Of a DNA stretch of 64,000 nt, positions 1-8,443 are shown one piece after another (position 1 is the first letter of the stretch; each line of letters opens with the position of its first letter). The position numbers and the translations under genes were made by a program. The DNA comes from an uncultured Flavobacteriaceae bacterium. Lineage in GTDB: Bacteria > Bacteroidota > Bacteroidia > Flavobacteriales > Flavobacteriaceae. The notes under the pieces were generated by a model. It made no database searches, was not told the origin of the DNA, and saw only the letters and a program-made list of their open reading frames with translations. The stretch is from NCBI GenBank assembly GCA_913065125.1, contig CAJYAG010000003.1:1-64000 (forward strand), written 5' to 3'.

Positions 1-273
1 AAATTATTTTTTAAAGATATTTGTTATGTAAAGTCAGAAGGTAATTATTTAGAGATTATTTTAGCTGACAAGAGATATGTGATTAGAAGTAAATTGTTAG
101 ATTTTAATGTGGAATTGCCCGAAACTATCTTTTATAAATGTCATAGAAGATATATCATAAATATTACAATTATTTATGCTTTAGGAAAAGATTTTATCCA
201 ATTAGAAAAAGAAAAAATACCACTTTCTAATAAATATAAAATAGCTTTAGAAAAAGCACTTTCAATAAAATAG
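1..273 (+). CDS. LytTR DNA-binding domain protein, C-terminal part (5' truncated by window edge)
   Basis: The frame is open from base 1, so this is the end of a longer gene. The visible 90 residues match the LytTR DNA-binding fold of LytR/AgrA-type regulators: YVKSEGNYLEI, RSKLLDF, the basic KCHRRYIIN stretch and PLSNKYK near the C-terminus. LytTR proteins bind direct repeats upstream of target genes. The N-terminal half (receiver domain, or the membrane/TPR region common in Bacteroidota) lies outside the window, so a two-component role is inferred only. The in-frame ATG at 79 is internal to the domain and is not the start. Confidence 0.88.
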   Translation, partial: KLFFKDICYVKSEGNYLEIILADKRYVIRSKLLDFNVELPETIFYKCHRRYIINITIIYALGKDFIQLEKEKIPLSNKYKIALEKALSIK

Positions 274-476
274 TAGTAAGAAAGTTATTCTAAACTTCAC
301 AGAAAATCACCATTTCTTCACAAATTATTGTTTTAGTTTTTAATAATCTTGATATTTGATTGCATAAATATACTAAGAGAAAGGAAAAACTGTAGATATA
401 TACGGGTATTCTTTTTGAACAGTAATATCATATTAAAAGAAAATCATTATTTGGTTAGGGGCTAATAATGATTTAC

Positions 477-507
477 AAAACCGATTCAGAAATGTGTCGG
501 TTTTTTT
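477..507 (+). terminator. Rho-independent terminator
   Basis: AAAACCGA (477-484) and TCGGTTTT (497-504) form an 8-bp perfect stem with a 12-nt loop, followed by a T run to 507. It lies about 200 bases after the LytTR gene and 50 bases before the next gene. The 274-476 stretch holds no convincing ORF or RNA gene that I can see. Confidence 0.65.
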
Positions 508-555
508 GGTTTTGTTACTTAATGAGTATCTTTAGAAACGTTAATTAAGTTGAAA

Positions 556-1863
556 ATGTTAAAAAGTATTGATGATAATAATTATTCTTTAAACTTACGA
601 GCTAAGTTTATTATAATCAGTTTTTTAATTATATGTAATTATGTTGGATATTCTCAAAAAACAAAAAAAGTCTTGTTTATTGGTAATAGTCAAACTTTTT
701 ATAATGATTTGCCAGCATTAACAAGTAATATTGCAGCTTCTTTAGGAGATGTGTTAAATTACGAAGAATCTACCATCCCTGGTTTTAGTTTAAAGCAACA
801 CTTAAATAAACCCGAAACGATAAATAAAATTAAAAAAGGTGGATGGGATTATGTAATCTTACAAGAACAAAGTTCTTTGCCAGCTTTATGGAATAGTTTT
901 GTAGAAGAAAATGTATATCCTTATATACAGCAGATGAAAGATTTTATTTTAGAACACAACCCTTGTGCAAAAATTATTTTATATCATACTTGGGGTTATA
1001 AATTAGGTTTTCAAACGTACTGCTCAACTTACCCAAATGTATGTGATTATAATGGAATGGATAATGAATTGCAAAAACGATTTATAGAAATGCAAACCAA
1101 GTTTAATGCAATTATTTCTCCTGTTGGTCCAGTTTGGAGAAATATAAGAAACTCTTTTCCAGATATTGAATTGTTTGACTTAGACAACACGCATCCTTCC
1201 TTAAAAGGAAGCTTTACAGGAGCATTAACTTTTTATACTGTTATTTTTGAGAAAGATGCAAGTTCCTCAACTTATAACCCAGGGATTCCTAACCTAGATG
1301 CAACAAAAATTAAAGATGTAGTAAAAGAAGTTAGCTTTGATAATTTATCTGTTTGGAGAAACATTGTTTTAGATGCAGATATAAAGTTTGATTATCAAAT
1401 TGTCTCTAATTTAGAAGTTACTTTTTTAAATGCAACAGAATTTGCTGTTAGTTATGAATGGGATTTTGGTGATGGAAAAACATCCACAGATAAAAACCCT
1501 AAACATACTTACTCTACAGATGGAAGTTATTTAGTTACTTTGGCTGTAAATAGATGTGATAAAACTGTGATAAAAAAGCAAACAATTGTCTTGAAAACAC
1601 TTTCGGTTCAAGATTTAAACAGAGCTGATCTTACTCTTTACCCAAACCCGGCTCAAGAATTTTTATATATAAATTTGCCAAATACTGAAGTGAAAATAAG
1701 TGTGTTTTCAATTGAAGGAAAACTATTGTTAGATGGTATTAAGCCTACACGTAAAAAATACCAATTAAATATTTCTAACTTAAATTCTGGATTATATTTG
1801 TTGAGAGTTACAAATGTAAATAATACTTCAGATTTTAAAAACAAGCTTTTTGTGATTCAATAA
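556..1863 (+). CDS. Secreted SGNH-hydrolase-like protein with PKD domain and T9SS sorting domain
   Basis: The protein has 435 residues from the ATG at 556 (a TTG two codons upstream is less likely). An N-terminal hydrophobic segment ending near YSQ is a signal peptide. The catalytic-type region starts with FIGNSQTF (an SGNH/GDSL-like block I, Ser of GNS) and carries FDLDNTHPS, which fits the Asp-x-x-His block V. Next comes a PKD domain with YEWDFGDG and the HTYSTDGSY turn, and then a type A T9SS sorting domain (LTLYPNPA ... GLYLLRV) running to the end. The protein is therefore probably exported by the type IX system and attached at the surface or released. The substrate (an ester, for example on a polysaccharide) is unknown. 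Confidence is high for architecture and low for reaction. Confidence 0.85.
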   Translation: MLKSIDDNNYSLNLRAKFIIISFLIICNYVGYSQKTKKVLFIGNSQTFYNDLPALTSNIAASLGDVLNYEESTIPGFSLKQHLNKPETINKIKKGGWDYVILQEQSSLPALWNSFVEENVYPYIQQMKDFILEHNPCAKIILYHTWGYKLGFQTYCSTYPNVCDYNGMDNELQKRFIEMQTKFNAIISPVGPVWRNIRNSFPDIELFDLDNTHPSLKGSFTGALTFYTVIFEKDASSSTYNPGIPNLDATKIKDVVKEVSFDNLSVWRNIVLDADIKFDYQIVSNLEVTFLNATEFAVSYEWDFGDGKTSTDKNPKHTYSTDGSYLVTLAVNRCDKTVIKKQTIVLKTLSVQDLNRADLTLYPNPAQEFLYINLPNTEVKISVFSIEGKLLLDGIKPTRKKYQLNISNLNSGLYLLRVTNVNNTSDFKNKLFVIQ

Positions 1864-1866
1864 AAT

Positions 1867-1933
1867 AAGTGCTTTATTCGTCACTTTAAATTTCTATATC
1901 TAAAAGAACTACGTTTAGAACATTAAAGCACTT
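1867..1933 (+). other. Nested inverted repeat, possible terminator or structured 3' UTR
   Basis: AAGTGCTTTA (1867-1876) pairs perfectly with TAAAGCACTT (1924-1933), which is followed by TTT. The 47-nt interior holds a second stem, TCTAAA (1899-1904) with TTTAGA (1914-1919). It begins 4 bases after the stop of the T9SS protein gene. A long-loop terminator is the simplest reading. Confidence 0.4.
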
Positions 1934-1977
1934 TTTAAGAAAACTATTGGTAATATTGTTTTTTAAATAAACAATTA

Positions 1978-2157
1978 ATGGTTAGGTGTTTGGTTTGTAA
2001 AAGTGAAAAGAAGAAAGATGTTTCTATCTATACTCTTATACCGGTTATAAAGCATACAAAATGTTTTAACTGTAAGAAAAGTTACACTTGGATTGCTTTT
2101 CTGAACAAGAATTATTTACTGAGTAAAATTTCACTTATAAAAAGAGTCAATAAGTAA
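1978..2157 (+). CDS. Small CxxC...CxxC zinc-ribbon-like protein
   Basis: A 59-codon ORF opens with ATG at 1978 and ends with TAA at 2155-2157. It encodes a Lys-rich protein with CLVCKS near residues 4-9 and CFNCKKSY near residues 29-36. The two CxxC knuckles are about 22 residues apart, the geometry of a zinc ribbon. The rest contains a short hydrophobic or aromatic stretch (YTWIAFL) and a basic tail. It sits between the T9SS protein and the cupin lipoprotein. I do not recognise a named family. The paired cysteines make chance unlikely, but expression is unproven. Confidence 0.5.
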   Translation: MVRCLVCKSEKKKDVSIYTLIPVIKHTKCFNCKKSYTWIAFLNKNYLLSKISLIKRVNK

Positions 2158-2230
2158 ATATATTTTACTTCTTTAATTTCTTAAATAGACCAGTTTTTCA
2201 TTACTAGCTGCTCAAACAATGTTTTAAAAT

Positions 2231-2623
2231 CTATTTAGGTTCAATAATCAAAAACGCTGCTGTGGTATTGCCAATGTTTAAAACTTCATGTGTGGTAACT
2301 CCTTCATTTGAAAAATCACTTCCTGTTGGTACATCAACTTCTTTGATTCCATCTGTAGTTGTAATTCTAAATTTACTTCCAGTAATTGTATAGCCAAAAT
2401 GTGTATTGTGATAATGTTTCTCATGACCAACTCCAGGTGGAAACGTGCATTTTAGCACTCTTAATTTAGCGTTGTCTTGTAGTATTTCACAAACTTTTTT
2501 TCCTTTCCAACCAGCTTCTAAAGGATCTGGAAGTGTTGTTTCTGGTTTACACGAAATAAAAAAAAGGAGTAAAAAAACAATGACAATTTTGTCTTTACTG
2601 CTGCTACGGAAGAATTTTATCAT
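2231..2623 (-). CDS. Cupin-domain lipoprotein
   Basis: The 130-residue precursor has a hydrophobic N-terminus and lipobox FFISC with Cys25, so it is probably lipid-anchored. The core is a single small cupin: H67, H70 and H72 (in GHEKHYHNTHFGY) and H112 (in VTTHEVLN) are the expected metal ligands of the two cupin motifs. The usual Glu of motif 1 is not obvious at the normal spacing. The metal and substrate are unknown. It stands alone, with a roughly 90-base divergent gap to the next gene. Confidence 0.75.
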   Translation of the reverse strand: MIKFFRSSSKDKIVIVFLLLFFISCKPETTLPDPLEAGWKGKKVCEILQDNAKLRVLKCTFPPGVGHEKHYHNTHFGYTITGSKFRITTTDGIKEVDVPTGSDFSNEGVTTHEVLNIGNTTAAFLIIEPK

Positions 2624-2713
2624 ACTAGTTTGGTTGTTGTAATTAAGAGGTTGTTAAATTTACTGTTTTTTATTGAATTTAAAATCAGTAGTTTAGTGCA
2701 AATAAAATTGTAG

Positions 2714-3583
2714 ATGAATTATACAAGTATCATTTTAATTATTCTTGCAGTCATTGCTTTTGTAAGCATTGTCTTGTATTTTTTTCAAGAACGCTTTTTA
2801 TTTCATCCAGAAAAATTGCCAGAAGATTTTATTTTTCAGTACGAAAATCAGAAAGTAAAAGAGTACAATCTTGAAATTAAAAAAGGCGTAGTGATTAACG
2901 GACTGCATTTTCAGGTAGAAAATTCTAAAGGAGTTGTGTACTATTTAAAAGGCAATTCTAAAAGCATCAAAGGTTGGGGAAAATTTGCCGTCGACTTTAC
3001 CATTCACGGTTATGATGTTATCATGATTGATTATCGTGGTTTCGGAAAAAGCACCGGAAAAATGAGTCAACAATCTATGAAAGATGATGCATTGTTGGTG
3101 TATGACAAACTAAAAGAAATCATTAACGAAGATAAAATTATTGTCTACGGACGTTCTTTAGGAACGGGTTTGGCAACCAAAGTTGCTTCAATGAATAATC
3201 CAAAAATGTTGGTTTTGGCGTGTCCATATTTTAGCATGTCAAAAAATGTAAAACGTTATTTGCCTTTTATTCCGTTAGGTTTGGTAATGCGTTATCAAAT
3301 GCCAACATACAAATGGATAAAATATGTAGATTGTCCGATTAAAATTATTCATGGTACAAATGATAAAGTAATTCAGTTTAAATCGAGTTTAAAATTGTCT
3401 AAAATGAAACCGAGTTTAACACGTTTGTATCCAATTATTGATGGCGGACATAAAAATTTACATAATTTTGAAAGTTATCACAGCGCATTGGAAGAAGTTT
3501 TAAATGAAGAAGGCATTTCTAAAGTTGATAGAGAACATACAAGTATCAATTTTATCAGGTCTAAACGAACATCTAAGAAATGA
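2714..3583 (+). CDS. Membrane-anchored alpha/beta hydrolase (first of tandem pair)
   Basis: This 289-residue serine hydrolase has one N-terminal TM segment (about residues 4-24). The nucleophile elbow is GRSLGTG, the acid lies in HGTNDKV and the base His in GGHKNLH, as in ABHD13/Bem46-type proteins. The usual oxyanion-strand motif HGNxGN is replaced by YYLKGNSKS, so the His-Gly pair is lost, whereas the downstream paralogue keeps it. The stop overlaps the start of that paralogue (ATGA, 3580-3583), which implies translational coupling. The substrate is unknown. Confidence 0.85.
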   Translation: MNYTSIILIILAVIAFVSIVLYFFQERFLFHPEKLPEDFIFQYENQKVKEYNLEIKKGVVINGLHFQVENSKGVVYYLKGNSKSIKGWGKFAVDFTIHGYDVIMIDYRGFGKSTGKMSQQSMKDDALLVYDKLKEIINEDKIIVYGRSLGTGLATKVASMNNPKMLVLACPYFSMSKNVKRYLPFIPLGLVMRYQMPTYKWIKYVDCPIKIIHGTNDKVIQFKSSLKLSKMKPSLTRLYPIIDGGHKNLHNFESYHSALEEVLNEEGISKVDREHTSINFIRSKRTSKK

Positions 3584-4377
3584 AACGATTAAAAAAGATA
3601 CTAATTGCGTTAGTATCAATTTATATATTGATTATGGGGTTATTACATGTTTTTCAAGAAAAAATTATTTTTTTACCAGAAGCAATTGATGCAGAATATG
3701 TGTATCAATTTCCTTTTGATTTTGAAGAAGTAAACCTAAAAACAAAAGACAATCAAACCATAAATGCGTTGCATATTAAAGCGGAAAATCCAAAGGGAAT
3801 TATCTTGTTTTTTCACGGAAATAAAGGAAATCTAATTCGTTGGGGAGAAATCACTTCGTATTTTACGCAGTTTAATTATGATGTTTTTGTGATTGATTAT
3901 CGCGGTTACGGAAAAAGCACCGGCGATTTTAATGAAGCGCAAATGTATGCTGATGCGCAATTAAGTTATGATTATGTAAAAAAGCAATTTTCTGAAGATA
4001 AAATTATCGTTTATGGACGTTCTTTAGGTACAACATTTGCCACAAAAGTTGCATCAGAAAACAATCCGAAACATGTAATTTTAGAAGCGCCATTTTATAA
4101 TTTGCATCACGCAGCGAACTTTAAATACAAAGTAATTCCGAAGTTTATATTGAACTTTAAATTCAAATCCAACGAGTCCATTTCAAAAATTAAAAGTCCG
4201 ATTACCATTTTTCACGGAACGGAAGACAAAACAACTCCAATTGAAGGAAGTCAAAATTTATTTAAGCTAATTACAACTACTAAAAAAGAATTTATTCCGC
4301 TTAAAAACGGAACACATCACAACCTAAGAAGTTTTGAAAAATATACAATTACTTTAAAAACAATTTTAGAGAATTAA
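3580..4377 (+). CDS. Membrane-anchored alpha/beta hydrolase (second of tandem pair)
   Basis: This is a 265-residue paralogue of the preceding protein with one N-terminal TM segment (about residues 7-24). It carries the complete motif set: FFHGNKGN (oxyanion), YRGYGKS, GRSLGT (nucleophile Ser), HGTEDK (Asp) and NGTHHNL (His). It belongs to the Bem46/ABHD13-like group and is anchored in the inner membrane. The pair probably arose by tandem duplication and is co-transcribed, since the ORFs overlap by 4 bases. The physiological substrate cannot be read from the sequence. Confidence 0.87.
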   Translation: MKRLKKILIALVSIYILIMGLLHVFQEKIIFLPEAIDAEYVYQFPFDFEEVNLKTKDNQTINALHIKAENPKGIILFFHGNKGNLIRWGEITSYFTQFNYDVFVIDYRGYGKSTGDFNEAQMYADAQLSYDYVKKQFSEDKIIVYGRSLGTTFATKVASENNPKHVILEAPFYNLHHAANFKYKVIPKFILNFKFKSNESISKIKSPITIFHGTEDKTTPIEGSQNLFKLITTTKKEFIPLKNGTHHNLRSFEKYTITLKTILEN

Positions 4378-4392
4378 CATTTTTAGAAATGG

Positions 4393-4400
4393 TATCTTTG
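4393..4400 (+). promoter_or_regulatory. Promoter -7 box TATCTTTG for the DEAD-box helicase gene
   Basis: TATCTTTG is a perfect match to the Bacteroidota sigma-ABfr -7 consensus TAnnTTTG. It is 20 bases before the helicase ATG and just after the hydrolase stop. No clear TTTG -33 box is seen at the right spacing. Confidence 0.6.
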
Positions 4401-4419
4401 CCGCATAATTAATTTTTTT

Positions 4420-5778
4420 ATGCAAACTACTTTTCAAGATTTAAATTTATCTACACAACTTCTAAACGCTGTTGAAGACTTAGGATTTACACATCCAACT
4501 CCAGTTCAAGAACAAGCATTTTCTGTTGTAAGGTCAGGGAAAGATGTGGTTGGAATTGCGCAAACCGGAACCGGAAAAACTTTTGCGTACATGATGCCTC
4601 TTTTAAGAGATTTAAAATTCACAGAACAAAAACATCCACGAATTTTAGTGTTGGTTCCAACCAGAGAATTGGTGTTGCAAGTCGTAGAAGAAATAGAAAA
4701 ACTAGCAAAATATATTACGTTGCGTGTGTTGGGCGTTTATGGTGGCGCAAATATCAACGTGCAAAAAAGAGCCATTTTACAAGGGCAAGATATTATTGTT
4801 GCAACTCCAGGAAGATTGTACGATTTAGCATTGAGCAAAACATTAAACATGAAATCTATCCAAAAATTGGTGATTGATGAAGTGGATGTAATGTTAGATT
4901 TAGGTTTTCGATTCCAATTGTTGAACATTTTTGATATTTTACCAGAACGCAGACAAAACATTATGTTTTCTGCAACGATGACAGAAGATGTAGATGGATT
5001 GATTACAGACTTTTTTAAATCGCCAGAAAAAGTTTCTATTGCGGTAAGTGGAACTCCGTTAGATAATATTGCACAAGAATGTTATGATGTTCCTAACTTT
5101 TACACGAAAGTTAATTTGTTAAATCATTTATTAAAAGACAAAGAGACATTTACTAAAGTACTGGTTTTTGTTGCCAATAAACGTGGTGCAGATAGATTGT
5201 TTGAATCGTTAGACGAATCGTTTGCTGATGAAATTTGTGTGATTCATTCTAACAAAACTCAGAATTATAGAATTCGTTCTATTCGCCAGTTTGATGATGG
5301 AATGAACAGAATTATGGTAGCAACCGATGTCATGGCACGTGGATTAGATTTAGAAGAAATTAGTCACGTGATCAATTTTGACACACCTAATTTCCCTGAA
5401 AATTATATGCACAGAATTGGTAGAACTGGTAGAGCAGAAAAAGAAGGAAAAACGATTTTATTTTCTACGCCAAAAGAACAAGAAGATAAAACTGCCTTAG
5501 AGGAATTAATGAATTATAAAATTCCGAAAGTAGCTTTTCCTACTGATGTTGAAATTTCTGAATTGTTAACCGAAGACGAACGCCCAAGAGAAGACATAGA
5601 ACGTTCTAAGAATAGAACAAAGAAAGAATATGTTCCTGGTGAAGCGTTTCACGAAAAAAGCGAAAAGAACAGTAAAACCAATCAAGGTGGTTCTTACCGA
5701 AGAGAAATAGCGAAGAAATACAAAAAGCCAAAAACGCGTGGCGACAAAAATTACAACAAGCACAATAAAAAGAAATAA
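4420..5778 (+). CDS. DEAD-box RNA helicase (RhlE-like)
   Basis: This 452-residue protein carries the SF2 helicase motifs in order: Q motif (HPTPVQEQAF), AQTGTGKT (I), PTREL (Ia), TPGRL (Ib), VIDEVD (II), FSATM (III), ARGLDL (V) and HRIGRTGR (VI). A Lys/Arg-rich tail follows, which usually binds RNA. Motif II reads DEVD rather than DEAD. The third position is not catalytic, so activity should be retained. Likely roles are ribosome assembly or RNA decay, especially in the cold. A gene for a small protein starts 2 bases after the stop and is probably co-transcribed. Confidence 0.95.
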   Translation: MQTTFQDLNLSTQLLNAVEDLGFTHPTPVQEQAFSVVRSGKDVVGIAQTGTGKTFAYMMPLLRDLKFTEQKHPRILVLVPTRELVLQVVEEIEKLAKYITLRVLGVYGGANINVQKRAILQGQDIIVATPGRLYDLALSKTLNMKSIQKLVIDEVDVMLDLGFRFQLLNIFDILPERRQNIMFSATMTEDVDGLITDFFKSPEKVSIAVSGTPLDNIAQECYDVPNFYTKVNLLNHLLKDKETFTKVLVFVANKRGADRLFESLDESFADEICVIHSNKTQNYRIRSIRQFDDGMNRIMVATDVMARGLDLEEISHVINFDTPNFPENYMHRIGRTGRAEKEGKTILFSTPKEQEDKTALEELMNYKIPKVAFPTDVEISELLTEDERPREDIERSKNRTKKEYVPGEAFHEKSEKNSKTNQGGSYRREIAKKYKKPKTRGDKNYNKHNKKK

Positions 5779-5780
5779 GA

Positions 5781-6143
5781 ATGCAAGTTTTAACAGCACA
5801 AGAATTGCATAATTTAGGCATGAACATCATTGGAAAAAAACTCCAAGAAATGGGTTATGAATTTGTTGCAGTGAATAGCGAGTTAAAAAGACATCCGCAA
5901 TTTGTATTGTTTAAAAAAGGAGAACCTACCATTTTTGTATTGGTAAAAACAACCAATAATATTCAAACTCCAGAAGAGTATGATGTGCTTTGGATGGAAA
6001 CTTTTAAAGAACACGCAAAAAAACAAAATGCCAAAGTTTGGTTTGCTGGTGTAGGAATTGCCAATGCAGAAAGTACCGAAAACCCGGTTTTTAAAGACCA
6101 GCCATATTATGTTGCTTTTGAGGATTTTATTAAAATTTTATAG
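5781..6143 (+). CDS. Conserved hypothetical protein (flavobacterial, about 120 aa)
   Basis: This 120-residue soluble protein has a compact alpha/beta composition (QFVLFKKGEPTIFVLVKTT and AKVWFAGVGIANAE strands) and no signal peptide or TM segment. Similar short proteins in Flavobacteriaceae are sometimes labelled Na+-translocating NADH-quinone reductase subunit F. I see neither the 2Fe-2S Cys motif nor the FAD domain of NqrF, so that name should not be used. It starts 2 bases after the helicase stop, so the two are likely co-expressed. Function unknown. Confidence 0.7.
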   Translation: MQVLTAQELHNLGMNIIGKKLQEMGYEFVAVNSELKRHPQFVLFKKGEPTIFVLVKTTNNIQTPEEYDVLWMETFKEHAKKQNAKVWFAGVGIANAESTENPVFKDQPYYVAFEDFIKIL

Positions 6144-6201
6144 AAAACTAGCATTTAAAAGACATCGATAAGTTATTAGAGGATTTTAAATAAAAAAGTT
6201 T

Positions 6202-7374
6202 TTATTTTTTTAATTTACTTTTAAAATCTTTTAAATATTTCTTGAGATTATTCTGATGCCACATAATCATTGATTTAGATTTTTTAACTGCTTGAGTTTG
6301 ATATTTGACAGCTTTGTTAAAATCACCAAGATCTGCATAAGCTTTTGCAAGAGAATGAAATGCATAAGCAGATTCAGGATATAATCTAATTGTTTTTTGA
6401 TAAATGCTTAATCCTTTTTTTGGGTTGCTTTTCATCAAAGATTTGGCTAGTGCTTTTAAAGAAGCTTCTGCAGAAACTTTAAACCCATACTTCTTCTGAG
6501 AAATTTGATCATAATAATTGATAATTGCTTGAGCTCCACGTTTTGAGATATCAGAATCAGCCTTAAGATTAGTATGTATGTCATTAAACAATGCTTCTAT
6601 ACCATTTATGGTAGAAACAATTGGTTGAGACATATAGTTGTTTTTATTATTACGATGAATTTGCCAATCAAGGTTCTTTGTTGAAGAGTTTTTTAATATT
6701 TTTTCAAGTTTATTAAAAGAAGATAAGTTACCTTGTTCATATTGATGATTTCCTGTAGATAAGTAGAGGAATCTTAGTTTATTATCTAACTTATTTAATT
6801 TAGCTTTCGAATCAGATATTACTGCTCCAAAATCATTAGCTAACGTTGGGCTAGAAATGATATAGGCATTAAATAGTTTTGGTCTATTAATTAATGAGTA
6901 TAAACCAAAAGCCCCATTTGACATGAAACCACTATAAATTCTGAAACCATTTGTTCTGTATTTTTTATCTATAGTATTGAGTAAATCAAATTCAAAAAAA
7001 TCAAGAATTGTTTGATTTTGCGGATTACTTTCAAGCTGTTCAAATAATTTTGCAAATTCTGGATTGTATTTTGCAGGTGTAATTACTATGGTTTCAAACC
7101 AAGGCCATTCGCCATTATGACTTAGCCAGTCATGTAAACCACTTAAGAAATGATGACTTCGTGGATGTAAATCGAAAAGGATGAAATATTTTTTTTCTTT
7201 TTTTGTACTGTAGCTTTCAGGTAGAGTTATGTTATATTCAATTGGCTCTTTAAAATATTTTGAACTTATCTTTATTGAATGCATTGTATTCAACTTACTA
7301 ATATCTAATGTTTGAGAAGAAACAGAAATAGAAGCGACAATGAAAATTAAATTAGTTATAAATCTTTTATTCAT
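6202..7374 (-). CDS. Secreted esterase-like alpha/beta hydrolase with C-terminal TPRs
   Basis: The 390-residue precursor has a signal peptide ending near SSQ. Residues of about 30-270 resemble the putative esterase (esterase D) family: YFILFDLHP, a DLLNTIDKKYR segment before the elbow, and SGFMSNGAFG as the elbow. The first Gly of G-x-S-x-G is Phe here (F-M-S-N-G). The C-terminal third contains about two TPR-like repeats (AYAFHSLAKAYADLGDFNKA). This layout, an esterase followed by TPRs, is common in Bacteroidota; the substrate (a siderophore ester or a sugar acetate) is not known. It is probably monocistronic, with a terminator for the next minus-strand gene lying just upstream. Confidence 0.75.
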   Translation of the reverse strand: MNKRFITNLIFIVASISVSSQTLDISKLNTMHSIKISSKYFKEPIEYNITLPESYSTKKEKKYFILFDLHPRSHHFLSGLHDWLSHNGEWPWFETIVITPAKYNPEFAKLFEQLESNPQNQTILDFFEFDLLNTIDKKYRTNGFRIYSGFMSNGAFGLYSLINRPKLFNAYIISSPTLANDFGAVISDSKAKLNKLDNKLRFLYLSTGNHQYEQGNLSSFNKLEKILKNSSTKNLDWQIHRNNKNNYMSQPIVSTINGIEALFNDIHTNLKADSDISKRGAQAIINYYDQISQKKYGFKVSAEASLKALAKSLMKSNPKKGLSIYQKTIRLYPESAYAFHSLAKAYADLGDFNKAVKYQTQAVKKSKSMIMWHQNNLKKYLKDFKSKLKK

Positions 7375-7401
7375 CTATTTATTTTTTAGATTTTGAACAA
7401 A

Positions 7402-7428
7402 AAAACCTGTTTCAATGAAACAGGTTTT
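7402..7428 (-). terminator. Rho-independent terminator of the OmpA-family gene
   Basis: AAAACCTGTTTC (7402-7413) and GAAACAGGTTTT (7417-7428) form a 12-bp perfect stem with a 3-nt loop. Read on the minus strand it is followed by T residues and lies 20 bases beyond the stop of the gene at 7449. Confidence 0.85.
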
Positions 7429-7448
7429 CTAAAATATGTGGTAAAAAA

Positions 7449-8315
7449 TTACTCAGCTTTTTCTTCTAATAAATCAAAGAATTGATCTAATCTTGGCATG
7501 ATAATAATTTTTGTTCTTCTGTTTTTAGACATGTTAGCTTCCGTGTCGTTTGGTGCTAAAGGCACATAGCTAGATCTACCAGCAGCAATTAATCTACCTG
7601 GGTTTACGCTAAATCTATTTTGTAAGATTCTAGCAATAGAAGTTGCTCTTTTAGCAGATAAATCCCAGTTATCTTCTAAGAATTCTGTTTTAATAGATTT
7701 AGAATCTGTATGACCTTCAATCATTACATCCATATTAGGCTGTCCTTTTAAAACAGTTGCTACTTTTTCTAATACTTTATAAGCTTTCTCAGTTACATTG
7801 TAACTTCCGCTTTTAAATAATAATTTATCAGAAATAGAAATGAAAACAACCGTTTTTTCAACGTTAATTTCAATATCTTCATCATCTAAACCTTCTTTTA
7901 ACTCTTTCTTTAAGTGAAATGCAACAGCAAGATTCAATGAATCTTTCTTCGTCATTGCTTTTCTGATATACTTAATGTACTGGTCTTTTTTACTTAATTG
8001 AATTAACGTTTCTTTAATGTTGTCGTTAGCTCCCTTAGTAAGTACAGTTAAGTTGTCTACAAACTCTAATGTTTTTCTCTTATCTTTTTGCAAGTCTTTT
8101 ACAGTGGTTTCTAAATCAGAAATTTTAGATTTATACGAACTTGCTAAAGATTGATTTTTTTCTGTTTCAATTAAACATTTTGTTAAATTGGTTTTAACAG
8201 CAAGTAATTCATCTTTTGTTTTTTGATGTGTTGCTTCTAAGGCTACATAATCTTTTTTAGAGACACAAGAACCAAGTAAAAAAACAACGACTAGGGAAAG
8301 TAGTACTTTTTTCAT
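7449..8315 (-). CDS. OmpA-family peptidoglycan-binding lipoprotein
   Basis: The 288-residue precursor has lipobox LLGSC and is an outer-membrane lipoprotein. A coiled-coil region covers about residues 25-110 (heptads around LEATHQKTKDELLAVKTNL and ISDLETTVKDLQKDK). The C-terminal OmpA domain (about residues 150-270) shows LFKSGSYNV, IEGHTDS, NWDLSAKRA, AAGRSS and KNRRTKI, the motifs that bind diaminopimelate in peptidoglycan. The expected role is linking the outer membrane to the cell wall. It has its own terminator downstream and is divergent from the ApbE gene. Confidence 0.92.
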   Translation of the reverse strand: MKKVLLSLVVVFLLGSCVSKKDYVALEATHQKTKDELLAVKTNLTKCLIETEKNQSLASSYKSKISDLETTVKDLQKDKRKTLEFVDNLTVLTKGANDNIKETLIQLSKKDQYIKYIRKAMTKKDSLNLAVAFHLKKELKEGLDDEDIEINVEKTVVFISISDKLLFKSGSYNVTEKAYKVLEKVATVLKGQPNMDVMIEGHTDSKSIKTEFLEDNWDLSAKRATSIARILQNRFSVNPGRLIAAGRSSYVPLAPNDTEANMSKNRRTKIIIMPRLDQFFDLLEEKAE

Positions 8316-8415
8316 TTTTTATTAAAAATTATTTGTTATGCAAATTTATGAAATAGATTCTAATAATAGAACGATTAACAATATTTTATGATGACTTTAT
8401 GAGTATTTTATACTG

Positions 8416-8423
8416 TATCTTTG
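8416..8423 (+). promoter_or_regulatory. Promoter -7 box TATCTTTG for the ApbE gene
   Basis: TATCTTTG is a perfect TAnnTTTG box 20 bases before the ATG at 8444. A partial -33 element (CTTTA, about 8395-8399) lies upstream at slightly short spacing. Confidence 0.6.
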
Positions 8424-8443
8424 TTTTTATTTAATTTTTAGGA

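Noticed and set aside
5566..5830. Two minus-strand ORFs at the 3' end of the helicase gene
   Set aside because: They are antisense to the Lys/Glu-rich helicase tail and have no supporting motif or ribosome-binding context.
5781..6143. NqrF (Na+-translocating NADH-quinone reductase subunit F)
   Set aside because: The length is 120 residues and there is no 2Fe-2S or FAD/NADH-binding motif.
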